From NCBI GenBank assembly GCA_963971225.1, contig OZ020268.1, positions 54,187,900 to 54,251,899 on the forward strand: a stretch of 64,000 nucleotides of DNA, given 5' to 3'. The stretch comes from Melieria omissa. Lineage: Eukaryota > Arthropoda > Insecta > Diptera > Ulidiidae. The notes beneath the pieces were generated by a model. The model saw nothing but the letters and a program-made list of their open reading frames with translations, was not told where the DNA came from and searched no databases. Of the stretch, positions 46,894 through 58,429 are shown one piece after another. The translations under genes were made by a program, and so were the position numbers. Positions within the stretch are counted from its first letter, which is position 1, and each line of letters begins with the position of its first letter.

Positions 46894-47118
46894 TTAAACA
46901 TTTAAAAGAATAATAACACATTTTTTTGTTGAAACCGATATGATTTTTAAATAGTTCCCTTCAGGCTCAGTACAGCTATTTGCATGATCTAATAGCATGT
47001 TTAGTGAGTGTTTTAAATCGTCGCCTGAAATGTCCTTCAGGATGTCGGTACAAGCCTTTTTGATGGCTTCTGCGTCCTCGAAACGCCTTAGTTTTTTTTT
47101 ATAAGGTGAAAGTCGCAC
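46894..47118 (-). pseudogene. Mariner-like transposase C-terminal relic
   Basis: The - strand reads SPYKKKLRRFEDAEAIKKAC, then TDILKDISGDDLKHSLNMLL and DHANSCTEPEGNYLK. The frame is fairly well kept for about 60 residues, but no upstream catalytic domain was found in the neighbouring DNA. It is a second copy of the transposase relic interrupted by the retrotransposon at about 30 kb. The family is inferred from the general pattern of mariner transposase C-termini. Confidence 0.55.
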
Positions 47119-47439
47119 GATGCCGCATCAGGCGAAAATGAGGGGTGGTTGATGGTTAGAATTCGTAAAATTTTTAGGCAAAAAATCAGTCACAATTGTC
47201 TATGGATGAGATGGCGTCTTTCGATAGCCAAAGTGTTCAGTTAAAATGCGATAATGTTATATTTTTGAGACGCTTAACTTTCGACTTACCAACGATTTTT
47301 GCAATCGTGATAGTCCGTTTTTCGAAAAAAGCCTAACCTTAAAGATTTGTTTATGAAAAATTTATAAAAATATTAGATTTCTTTCCAAAGGGTTTATTGA
47401 ACCCATACTGAGCTATGTAAAAAAAATTTTTGTGAGTTT

Positions 47440-48510
47440 TAATAAAAATTGTAGCAGAAGCGCCTGGGATCATAATGAGCTGAGATCATGAGCGTACGTA
47501 CCAGAAGTAGTTTGCACGGTTTAAAAGTGGCAATTTTGACTTGGAGGACGATGAACGGCCCGGACAGCCAAAAAAGTTTGAAGATCACGAATTGGAGACA
47601 TTGCTCGACCAAGATCCATTCCAAACGCAAGAAGAACTTGCAAAATCACTTGGCGTCGGTCAACAAACCATTTCCGATCGTCTAAAAGCAATGGGAATGA
47701 TCCGGAATGGGAATGATCCGGATCCGGAAGGTAGGCCATTGGGTGCCGTAAGAATTGAAGCCAAGAGACGTTGAACGCCGATTTTTCACGTGTGAACAAC
47801 TGCTTCAACGGCACAAAAGAAAAAGTTGTTTGCATCGAATTGTGACTGGCGATGAAAAGTGGGTACATTACGATAATCCAAAACGTCGAGCAACGTATGG
47901 ATACCCCGGCCATGCATCATCATCGACGGCCGTTCAGAATATTCATGACCTGAAGGTTATGCTGTGTATTTGGTGGGACCAGCTGGGTGTGATCTATTAT
48001 GAGCTGTTGCAACCGAATGAAACGATTACAGGGGAAGTTTACCGACGACAATTGATGTGTTTGAGCCGAGCACTGCGCGAAAAACGGCCGGAATATGAAC
48101 AAAGGCACGGCAAGGTAATTTTGCAAAATGGCAATGCTCGGCCACATGTTGCACAGGTCGTCAAAACCTACCTTGAAACGCTCAAATGGGATGTCCTACC
48201 CCACCCGCCGTATAGTCCAGACCTTGCGCCATCCGATTACTACCTCTTCCGATCAATGCAACATGGCCTGGCTGACCAGCACTTCACCAATTATGAAGAA
48301 GTCAAAAACTGGATCGATTCGTGGATAGTGGAAAAGCCGGCCGGAGTTTTAAGAGGGTATTCGTGAACTACCAGAAAAATGGGAAAACGTTATAGCTAGT
48401 AATGGACAATACTTTGAATATTAAATTTGTAACCATTTCTTCACAATATAGCTTCAATTTTCCCTCAAAAAAAACCCGCACGAATTAACCGGTACCCCTG
48501 TACCCCGGTA
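47440..48510 (+). pseudogene. Decayed mariner element, transposase broken
   Basis: Frames at 47541-47774 and 47755-48366 together cover most of a mariner transposase. The first contains an HTH segment (LAKSLGVGQQTISDRLKAMG). The second contains KPRDVERRF, the first catalytic Asp in VTGDEKWVHYD, and the final Asp in YSPDLAPSDY at DD34D spacing. The middle catalytic Asp is lost: the line is ILQNGNARPHV, where active copies have an Asp before Asn. There is a 14-bp tandem duplication near 47690-47720, a stop at the VPYELKP position, and a further shift near 48345. The C-terminus (IRELPEKWENV) ends at a TAA at 48424. A right terminus ending in cccgcacgaattaa lies near 48475-48489. The left terminus was not found. 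Confidence 0.9.
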
Positions 48511-50829
48511 TAAAATTAATTACACCCAATCTTCTGCTTAATTCCTCCTCCCCTTTTTTGCGCTCCACACAATTATCAACCAGATACATAAAAAAATCGT
48601 AATAAAAAAATCTCAAGTGCACATTCCCACCCAGCAATTAATGCCACACTGCAGCAAAAGCAAAGCGCACAAAATGTCAAAATGTTCCTTGATCCTTTTG
48701 CGTTAACCCAATGCAATAAGCAGAAGGAAATTTGCACAAGAATTGCGCACAACATAACAAATGAAATCGAAATTGCTGCAAACTGTCGTACATAAATTTT
48801 AATTTACTTTGTTTAATTGTACAGAATTTATGGCGAGGCCTGCAACAAAAATAAGCAATAACAACACCAGAGGACATGCAATTATCCTTTTTTTTGGGTT
48901 GGCAGGCGTCTTCAGCAGAGCTGCACGATTGTCTCTATTAGATGTCAGCCGGCGACTGTCTCGAAGATGCTCTAAATTATTTGCAATAATTTTATTGTTG
49001 CCAAACGCTCATTGGCTCTATGCATGGGTGTGTGCGTGTGTGTGTGTGTGAGTATTGCAATTGTACAACGACTTCCTTCCGCTTGGCTACGTACCTTGCA
49101 TCAGGCGTTTGGGTGCTCGACGTGGTCTAGTTGTGCTTCATTACGTGCGTATTGTTGTCAGCCGCTGAGACTCTCTGTCTGGCTGTGATTTACGCACAAC
49201 ACTCAGCCGCACCGGTTGACAACTTGACGGCTGACAGTTGGTCGACTTTTTGAGTTTAGAAGTTACGAGCATAAACACACTGCTGGAGACCAGAAACAGG
49301 CACAATGGCCTCGGCTGTAAAGGTATCCTGTTTTGGCAGGGATTTTCAGTACTGCTGGGGTTTTCCTTTTTCCAGTTACAGTTTCGGCGCTTGCGGGAGT
49401 TCTGGCTGAGGTCGAACGAGTATTGAGTGTCTTGTGCAATGTTTTGAATTTGAAGAAGCAGAGAGTTTGGTCTCCGGTACGAGGAAGTTGCCTAATGTTG
49501 CAAATCACTTTTGACTGTTTGACTGGCTTCCGGTGCATGTTCTGGCTGTTGGCTTTGTTTGATCTGATTGTACAGGAATTCGATTTTAGGTGCTTTCAGT
49601 TGTGAAATTTTGTTTAAAGAAGTTTTATACATTTTTTTAATAATTGTCACTTTACTTGTAGATTCTTGCTAGATTCTTGTAGATCCTGGTTAAAAAATAT
49701 TGTTGTTCTACATAAAATTAATAATTTGTCTTAGTTTTTCTTTCCTCCTGTTTCCAATTCCAAATCAATTAACACACAACTCCAGTTTTTCAGTTTCGCA
49801 TGCACCTAAATTGCCACATAAATCTTCAAACAAAAGCCAAAAGGATACATATATCAATAATAAAAACAACAATAGTTGCAAAAACCCCATCACCTTTTGC
49901 CAAACGACATTAATCAATACGATTTGCATTTCGTTCAACCCCTTGTCGTGTGCGCATGCGCTCTAAATGCAAAGGATGCGTCACAACACTCAGCATTGAC
50001 TTTGTAAATATTCAAACACAAAAGCATAAAATACACAAAATGCACAAAAAACAAAAATTGCAACAATAATGTACAAGCGTGGCGGTTTATATTAGTAAAA
50101 CACACAAAAGCCGCCTGCCGCTTGCGTTCATACGCGCTTTTTGCCGAAAGGGATAACCAATCAAAAGGACATTACTCATTGTTCGACATTGTGCGCTACT
50201 ATTCTATAAATTCTTTGCGAAAATGCTTTCTTTTGAAAGAGTTTGCTGTGAAAATTGCCAACATGACAGTGCGGCTGCGTTGTGTGTTGCCGCAGCGTTT
50301 GAAAAGCGAGGACATGAACGACACTTGAAAAGGGGTGAAAGCGAGATGCGATCTTTTTCTAAGACTTTTTGTGGAAATATTGAGGATTTTTCTTTTGATT
50401 TTGTAAGCGTTGAAAGGTGTGGTAATTTAGTTTTATAAACGCAAATAAATCAGCAATAAATGTGAGATATGAGAAGATTTTCTTCCATGTAACTGGAAAG
50501 GTGGAAGAATGTAAGGAATCCAGATTCTAGTTAGGAGCGAAGATGAGTTGGTTTTTGCAATGTTTGAACAAATATTGAAAAAATGAAATTACAAGTGTGA
50601 AAAATTCATTACTAGAGCATAGCAGAGAGAGATGAGCGTTTAGAATCGGGGTAGCCATGTGGTATAAACCATTTATTATATTTGTTATACCTTTGTCTAT
50701 GAAAAAGGTTGAGTAAGAACATAGATTTTCTTGACTTAACGGTGTGGTGCTGAAAAATGTTTGGCCATATTTGAACAGCTGTAGGGTTCTATTAGCAACA
50801 GCGCTTTATGCTTTGTTTTAATTTAGGAG
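48511..50829. other. Spacer
   Basis: No genes were recognised. A (GT)n run lies at 49027-49050. Open frames at 48809, 49238-49605 and 50122-50438 have no domain resemblance. Composition between 49000 and 49600 is somewhat GC-richer, which may mark regulatory DNA, but nothing specific can be shown. Confidence 0.35.
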
Positions 50830-51400
50830 TTACAGCCATTGAAAGTAACAAACTTGGACAATTTTTGAAATTTCCAGCTTTAACATAGACTTTTTTGGCT
50901 CTTCGGTGATAATAATCAGGGGTTTCATTACTTTTTGTTTCAGAGCGCACTTTAGCTTCTAAGTTTTTCTCTTAAATAAGCTGAAATTAAGGTTTGTAGC
51001 TCTTTTGGTTAAAGAGTTACCACAGAGTTACGGCTGTTCAAAGTTTGTTAATGGAAATTTTTGAAATTCCCACCTTTAACATAGACTTTATTGGCTTTTC
51101 GGTGAAGAAAAACAAGGAATTGTCATTACTTTTTTCTTCAGTGCTCACTATAGCTTAATAGTTCTTATCTCAAAAAAAGCTACAAATAAGGCTTGTAGCT
51201 CTTATGGTTAATAAGTTATAGCTGCTCAAAGTTTGTTGATGACAATTTTTGAAATTCTCAGCTTTAACATAGCCTTTCTTGCCTTCTCGGTGAAAAAAGA
51301 TAGGAATTGTCATTACTTTTTTCTTTAAAGCTCACTATAGCTTTAAAGGTTTTCTCTCAAAAAAGCTACATTTTAGGCTTTCAACTCTTTTGGCCATTTT
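50830..51400. repeat. Degenerate tandem array, unit about 190 bp, three copies
   Basis: The phrase aatttttgaaattccagctttaacatagac recurs, diverged, at about 50858, 51055 and 51245. Each copy is followed by tcggtgaaaaa, gtcattactttttt, gctcactatagctt, and gcttgtagctctttgg in the same order. The period is about 190 bp. Confidence 0.85.
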
Positions 51401-51479
51401 TGAAGTTCATAGATTCCACAGTAATTATCTCGAGTTTACATGGAAATTTCTAGGGATTTTTACGCCTAATTTGAACGAC

Positions 51480-52240
51480 AAAGTTTTACTAACAAATACG
51501 CTTTATTTCATTCCTTTAGCTTTTTCTGTTTAGCAGTTATAGGCATTTTAGGTTCTTTAATTACAATTTATGATCCAAGCATCTACAGTGATTTCCCTGG
51601 CTTTCCAAAACAATTCGAAGGACTTTCCATCCACATTTACATAGCTGTGTAGATCTACTAACAAATGCGCTATATTTCAGTCATTTAACTCTTCCAGTTT
51701 AGGAGTTATAAGAATTTAAAGTTATTTAATTACAATTTTTGGGATCCTAGCTTCTACAGTGATTACCCTGTAGCTTTAGAGTTTGTTAGGAACTCTTCTA
51801 GATTAGGAGTTATAGGCATTTACATTTTTTAATTACAATGTAAGGAATCCTAGCTTCTAGAGTGATTTCCTTGGCTTTGCGATACAATTTGAAGCACTTT
51901 TCAACCATCTTTGAATACCTGTAGAGTTATACTAACAAATGCGCCATATTTCAGTTGTCTAACTCTTTCAGTTTAGAAGTTGTGGTCATTTAAAGTTTAT
52001 TAATCATAATTTATGCAATTCAAGCTTCTACAGCGATTTTTCTGGCTATGCGATACGATTTTGTGAACTCTCTATCCACTTTCGGATACTTGGAGAGTTT
52101 GTTAGTTGCAATTTTGGAAATTCCTAGCTTCTACAATGATTTTGTGGGCTTTCCAGAGTTATATCGAGAAATGTTGGCTCATAAAATCTGCAAAGTTCTT
52201 CTATCACACGTAGAATACTTGAGATCTTCAGCTTTTACAA
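51480..52240. repeat. Degenerate tandem array, unit about 170 bp, about four copies
   Basis: The phrase tactaacaaatgcgc-tatttcagt occurs at about 51487, 51657 and 51930. Each copy is followed by taactctttcagtttaggagttata, tttaattacaattt, and agcttctacagtgatttccctggcttt. One unit in the middle is partial. It directly follows the 190-bp array but has a different unit. Confidence 0.8.
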
Positions 52241-54612
52241 TTATTTCTTAAGTTCTTAGTACTTAACTTGCTTAAGTAACTTATAGATTATGGAGAGAAA
52301 TTCGGCGCATTGTCACATGGCGGCCAATCTGTTCAGTAGTATTCTGTTGAATCTAAATATCTTAAATATTCCTAAAAGCGTTTAATCACACATTATGCAA
52401 TCCTGTTCTATATGCAAAGTGATGCAATTTGCACAGCAGGCAATTTTACTCTCCGAACACCCTCAGCTCACATTCTACTCATATTCAAGAATGTGATTAA
52501 TGATGAGAGCCTTTCAACAGTTGCCACAGCTGTCAATGTTACGAAAATCTTCATGACACACCACAAACTGCGCTGGCAAAAGGACCTGAAGGACCTTTCG
52601 ATGAACACAAAATTTCACATGTAAATTTTGTTGGAAAAAATACATTGAAGAAATTGAAGAAACCAGACTAATTAGTAGTTTTGCGGTTAAGCTGTTCATA
52701 AGAATTTGAACAAAAAGGAAAACTTTTAAAGGTAGGCAAACTGCTTGTGGAAAGAAATCCTGGCTTATGATGTACTAATGTGCCGAAAGGTAGTAAGGAA
52801 CTGAACTACATAAATGGGCTTAATATGTGTGAAAATATGTAAATTGTGTGTTGGTTTATTTTTCTAAAACAACCATGTCTACTTGACTTGTGGCACGCTG
52901 CAGTGCCAGTCGACGTGCAGGGCGCATTGGTTTGAAGTTTATTGAAGTATGTGAGAAGGAGAAAAGTAGAGCGATCCAGTTTGGCAGCAACTCAAGTGCA
53001 AATTTACATGTTAAATGGACTGGAAGAAGGATTGTTAGAGATTAGGAAAACGTTTCTGACACATAAAAAAATATGGAATAGCAAAGGTGGAGTATGTAGA
53101 ACGTGATAAGAAAATTGTTGCCAAGGAAGCAAGGACTGTTGAAGTAAAGTCACACATATGTACGAGTGAATTCTCAATTCAAGTTTCTTGATTTAAATGA
53201 GATGCTCCGAAAATATATTAACCCATAAGAGAAAATTCTCCAAGCACTCAGCTACAAGGCACATAAGACTCAAGTTACCAACAGTTCACTTAAACATAAA
53301 TTCTTAAATTTCCCAAAGCTTTGCTTCTCAAAAATTCGTTAAAAATTCCTTTGCTCTTACTTTCAGCTCTCGCTTCATCACTGTCCAGCTGGCCACAGCA
53401 AGTGACGGCATTTAGTATCACAACCTGTCCCTGTGACATTTTCGATCTGAATCGCAATTTTGCAGGAAGCAACTGTCACAATCAATTTTAATTAGAGCAA
53501 TGAATAAGTGCAGATAAATGTTAACTACATTTCAACACGCAAAAATCCTGTTGCTCATTTCAAATTATAAAACCAAAAAAAAAATTAGCTACAATTTGTG
53601 CCTATGCACATTTTTTAGTCTGTGTGAAACTCGCACCGCGAGAAACGTTGACAAAAATCCTAGCACCCTAATGCTGGTATTTTATTTTTTTCTCCCCCCG
53701 TTAAAAAAATTACAGCCCTAACTAAATTAAGGGAAAACCACTTCCTTGTCATCCTAATTATTTCATTACTACCGGCTGATACGATCTGTGGCGCTGGCAG
53801 GACTTGAAATGCACCGCCAACCGTTGCTGTCAGTGTGTGCGTGTGTGAGTGTGTGAGAGTGAAACGCGCAATCACGCAGATTTTTATCGCAAATAACTGC
53901 AGGAATGAGTCGTAGCGACTGTGACAGTTTTTCTCAGTTCAAAGTTGAAAACGAGCCAACGAGCGGAACCAAAGTAAACTGCAAAGAAGCCGAAGTTGCA
54001 CGAGTTGGAAAATGTAAGAGAAGAGTGAGTGAATTGTGTAATTTACTCTCTCAGCTATGTCTGTGCTCGGTTTTTGAGAGAGAACTTGCCATGTTGCAGG
54101 ACACTTTTGGCAAGTAGCGTTTAAATACACTGAGAAGGGAGATCAGAAGTTTTCGCGCTGAAGAAAGTTGGAATTTTTGAAATTTTAGGGAATCTGAGAG
54201 AATTTGAATTTACAGAAAAAATAGCACTTTCTACGTTTCTAGGTAGATTATAAGATGGGTTGAGTGGCTGCCGAAGGAGTTGAGTGACTCTTGAAGAAAA
54301 AACACTTAGGTCTGTAAGGCGGTTTGTAATGCCAGGTGTTCTCTATGGGAACAAGTGAGAGCTGTTCATGTAACTAAGTGGGTTATACATCAGAATCTGA
54401 ATACAAGTTCTAAATACTTTCTGAAATTTTTCTCAGTACATTTCCTATCTCGAAAATCAGTCAGCCAAGGCAAGAAAATCCCGAGAGAGCATCTCCGAGA
54501 GTTGAGACAGCAGTTGTGCTTCGGGGTTAACTGTTCCAGCGCACTGCTCTCGCTCGATTCGAGTCACTTTTCCAGCACTAACGGTCAAACCACCCCTAAG
54601 CGCATGCGCCGT
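52241..54612. other. Spacer and upstream region of the KEN-box gene
   Basis: No coding sequence was recognised. A (GT)n-rich stretch is at 53827-53860. Closer to the gene, GAGA-like tracts occur (gagagagaac at about 54075 and ccgagagagc near 54480), a common feature of fly promoters. Confidence 0.4.
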
Positions 54613-54620
54613 TATAAAAA
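54613..54620 (+). promoter_or_regulatory. TATA box of the KEN-box gene
   Basis: TATAAAAA lies about 125-132 bp before the start codon. An initiator-like TTAGTTT sits about 32 bp downstream (54645-54651), the standard spacing, which predicts a 5' leader of about 98 bases with no intron. Confidence 0.65.
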
Positions 54621-54744
54621 GGACACTGGCACACGGCGAACGTTTAGTTTGTCAGCAAATGTGTACAAGAACACGTGACTTGCTGAACGTAGTAGACTTC
54701 AAAGACTCTCGCACATTCGAGACCTTAACGCGATTGCATAGAAA

Positions 54745-55845
54745 ATGCTTAAGTGGACTGCATCGGCGCAGAAGTTGCTGCCGGACACGCCCAGCACTCG
54801 CACACCGCAGACGCTGGCGGCGCGACGACGACAACGCCGCGCCACCATTGCCAACAAGGAGAACATTCCGTACACCTCGACGCCGCTGGTGGCGCGCGAA
54901 CGCAACAGTCCGCTGGTGTTGGCGCCGCTCACGGATATACGCAACGTTACGCCCGAATCGGGCCGGCGCAAGTCCGTTAGCAGTCTGTCAACAGCGCCGG
55001 CCAATCGTCGCCACTCCACAGTGGGCTTTAGTGCAGCGCCACAGTACGCCTCCACGTTGCCGCGTTTCGCCGAGGAATATTCGCCCAGCACAGCGCTGCC
55101 CAGCGGACAGCAGTTGGCGCTGCGCGGACTGTTGCCCGATCCGTTTGCGTGCAATCGGCGCTATTTTGCCACGCCAGAGTTGCTGCGGCGACAGCGGCAA
55201 AATGCGCTGCCGCCGAAGCGTCAGCTCGAGCAGGAATTCGTGCAGATAGCGCAGGAATGTGCGACGCCCGCTGTCAGCAATGTGACAGCGCTGAATTCAA
55301 CGCGCATGGGCGATCGCACGCTGGATAAACTGATCGATGCCATTCTGGATTCGGCGCGCAAGGACCCAAGCAAAAAGAAGAAGCCGCGTCGTTCGTTCAA
55401 TTTGCGGCGCCGCACGCTGACCAAACATCAGACGGAGCACATGGATGCGCTGATATTATCGCCGTCCTACACGGCAGGCGACGATCCAGCCAGCGATCTG
55501 AGCTTTCTGCTAGTCGATGCAAAGCCTGCGGCGAACAATCAAATGCCAGCTACACCGGCGCCCGCCACACCACCGCCGGGCACGCCCATACCGGAAGCGG
55601 TTCTGCAGCGTCTGCCCACGCCGCAGCCCACATTGCACTTTCTGCGCTCCGCTGCGCGTCTGGACAACACCTTCAAGCTGGAGACACCGGTGCGGCCAGC
55701 GGCGCAAAAGCGACGACAGCAGCATTCGACGGAGATGAATGCAAATGTGTCGTCGGCGGCGGCAGTCAGCGGCTCCAAGCGCTACAAAGTGGACGGACGC
55801 AGCTACTTCGAAATTGGACTCGCCTTGCCTTCAATTTACGTCTGA
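54745..55845 (+). CDS. KEN-box, TP-rich basic nuclear-type protein, 366 aa, unrecognised
   Basis: A single-exon frame of 366 codons starts at the first ATG of the frame and ends with TGA at 55843-55845. Codon use is GC-rich at third positions, unlike the surrounding DNA, supporting a real gene. Residues 38-40 are KEN in the context TIANKENIPYTSTP, a typical APC/C-Cdh1 degron. Many TP/SP pairs (for example TPSTRTP, TPAPATPPPGTP, KLETPVRP) look like Cdk sites. A basic block KKKKPRRSFNLRRRTLTKHQ (about 212-231) is followed by EHMDALILSPSY and could be a nuclear-localisation or DNA-contact region. No catalytic domain is seen. I infer a cell-cycle-regulated nuclear protein; a Tantalus-like relationship crossed my mind but I cannot support it. 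The TATA promoter and lack of introns fit a gene transcribed in rapid bursts. Confidence 0.85.
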   Translation: MLKWTASAQKLLPDTPSTRTPQTLAARRRQRRATIANKENIPYTSTPLVARERNSPLVLAPLTDIRNVTPESGRRKSVSSLSTAPANRRHSTVGFSAAPQYASTLPRFAEEYSPSTALPSGQQLALRGLLPDPFACNRRYFATPELLRRQRQNALPPKRQLEQEFVQIAQECATPAVSNVTALNSTRMGDRTLDKLIDAILDSARKDPSKKKKPRRSFNLRRRTLTKHQTEHMDALILSPSYTAGDDPASDLSFLLVDAKPAANNQMPATPAPATPPPGTPIPEAVLQRLPTPQPTLHFLRSAARLDNTFKLETPVRPAAQKRRQQHSTEMNANVSSAAAVSGSKRYKVDGRSYFEIGLALPSIYV

Positions 55846-56239
55846 TGACATGTGCACTTGTTGTTGTTGTTGCTGTTGTTAATAGCCAAATAATACCCAA
55901 ACGAATTTATTTAGTTTAGGTAGCTTGTTTAGGTTTTCAAATTAAAGAAATTGTTGTTGCTTTTGTTGACAAACTAGGGGGAAAACGCTCGCTTATTACG
56001 CTTCTAGTTTGTAAGTTATGCATTTTAGTGGACTTTAGTACAATTATTTGTAGGCCTTAAGTTTATTTTATGAAAATTGTGTTAAGTAGTTGAAATAATT
56101 GTCATCATCATCATCGTCAGCATCATTATCACCTTCGTCGTCGGTTATTTTAGCTGTTATTGTTAAGTGACATTGTTCCTTGTAAGTTTAAGTTTGCATG
56201 TGAATTTTTTCTAAATGGAGAAATCATATTTTTTAATGA

Positions 56240-56245
56240 AATAAA
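56240..56245 (+). terminator. Candidate poly(A) signal of the KEN-box gene
   Basis: AATAAA lies about 395 bp after the stop codon, at the edge of an A-rich stretch. The 3' UTR before it contains (TTG)n and (CAT)n-like runs typical of fly 3' UTRs. Confidence 0.45.
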
Positions 56246-58429
56246 AAAATATTGAAAAAAAAAATTACAAAACTTGAAATTTAATTTTAATCTCATCAGA
56301 AAGTAAAAACAAATTGAGTTCGAAAACAAAAATCATATGTTTAAATGAAATAAAACAATATTGAAAAAAATAAAAAAATTTTAATTTTAATCTTATATAA
56401 AAAATCGCATAAAAAAAATTTAAAAATCAAAAATTTTTTTAAAAATTAAATAATCAAAATTTTAATCTTATAAAAAAATTTTATAAACATAAAATAAAAA
56501 AAATTAAATGTCATTTTAATCTCATCAGAAAGCAATGTCAACAAATTATTATGGATTATGACAAAAATTAATATGGATGATGAATGAACAAAGTGGTATA
56601 AATTTTTCCAAAATTTTTTTGGTCAAAACTTTGGTAGAAAACCAATAGACCAACAACAAAATAAAGCTTTCAAATTAAGAGAATTTATAAAATAGCTTGT
56701 GTTCAATAACCCAATTGCGCTTCACCTTACTTTCTTATTAAACCTAACCTCACATTTTGATGTGAAAACCCCCTATTCGAACTGCAGCAGCTGAAGGATC
56801 AATAAAATCAATTTTATTGTCTTTTGGAAGTTTTTAATTTATTGCTATCCGGTCAATGCCAAAAACCCCTTTTAACTTCGATAAGAGTCTTTTAACATTT
56901 GGTTAAATTAATGATGAGGAAAATTAAAAAAGAACTCAAGTCTCAAAACCAAATGAAATTTAATTAAAAACGACAAAACAACAACAAACAATAATGGAAA
57001 ATAACTCTAAGAAAAGGGTTAGAAACCGAAAGAAACTCAAATGCGGGTGAGAGAAATAGAATAAAAAGCGGACAGCTGACACTTGCAGCGCGGCAAAGTG
57101 TATTTAAGGAAACAAACAGCAATGTAGTGCACTAAAAAGGTGTTAATTATAGGTTAGAATGAATGAGGGACCCTGAAGTCTATAAGCGGAAGCGCACAAT
57201 TTCATTTGACTTGCATTAAAATTAGTTCAACAGTTGCTATTTTGACATTTCAATAGAAGAGAGAGAGCAGCGTAAGTGGTTTAACCATTTGTTTGGATAT
57301 TGGCTGAATACTTAGTAATAAACTTGGGCTCGTCACATGAACTCACTACAGGCTGACTTCGATAAAGAGACCTGCTGGCTTTTTGGTTTCACTGCCTTCT
57401 CTCTCTACTCTTATAACTTGGAAGAGACTCCCAAGCTTTGTATAAACGCCTCTTGTTGACATTAGTTAGAAAACCTTTTCATCTATCGTTTCCCAGAACT
57501 TCTTCTCTAATCAGCCAACAATTAGAAACTGTCCACACCTCTGAAAATCACCCTCACCCTCACACTGCCAAGAGTTCATGTTCCAAATAAATTATTCAAT
57601 TGACCTCGAACCAGCAGGTTGCCTGCGCACTTATAAAGAGTCACCTTGTGTTCAGGGAAATGTCATCGAAATCAACCTGCTTGCAACTTTCTAAAATTCA
57701 ATTTGTCATCCAATTAAAACTCACGGCGCGTGCTGTCAGCGACAGAAATAAAACTAACACAAAAACCCACACAAATCCAAATCCGTTACGAGGCACAATT
57801 CGACCGCAATTCAATGAGGGGGGAAACCCGCAGAAAAATGCGAAAATGCATCACGCACCATGCGGACATTACGTAGCGGAAATTTTCAAATGTTCCGCAA
57901 CGGACAAATTCGTTGAAACGCATTGGTCGGTGACTTGTTTATACAAATTTCCAGCCTGCATGGGTGTCAAAGTGCTAACAAGTGTTGCACTAATTGATGG
58001 CAGGTTGTAGGTTCGCTCACGTTGGCCACGGCAACAGCTGCAACGCTGCGTACGGGCGCGAGGACAAAGGAGTTGAGCCTGCAGCGGCTTAGGCGCAGCA
58101 CGTGCTCCGTGCCGGCTCGGCTACCTGTTTCCCTTGGCCAGCGTTTAGCGCGTCTATTGTGCATAATAATCGGTAGGCGTGTGACTCGGAGCATCTTTTG
58201 TGGCAGCGCACGCGTCTCTACCTGCCTCCATTGGCCATGTGTCACAATTCGAATAAATAAATCAACTTTTCAGAGAGATGAATGAATGAGTTGTGTTTGT
58301 TTTGTGGCAACCTGCTGCGCTGTGAGGAATGAAATTGCGTGGATGTAGAGGTACTTTCGGGATGTCTTCTGGCAACTGTCAGTAGAAATTTCAATCAGCC
58401 ATGTCGAATCAGATCAGAAGTTATATATA
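56246..58429. other. Spacer
   Basis: The section from 56246 to 56560 repeats aatgaaataaaa-atattgaaaaaa and tttaatcttat phrases two to three times, another small decayed tandem array of about 120 bp period. The rest has no coding signal. The frames at 57600-58010 and 57967-58285 have no family resemblance. Confidence 0.4.
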
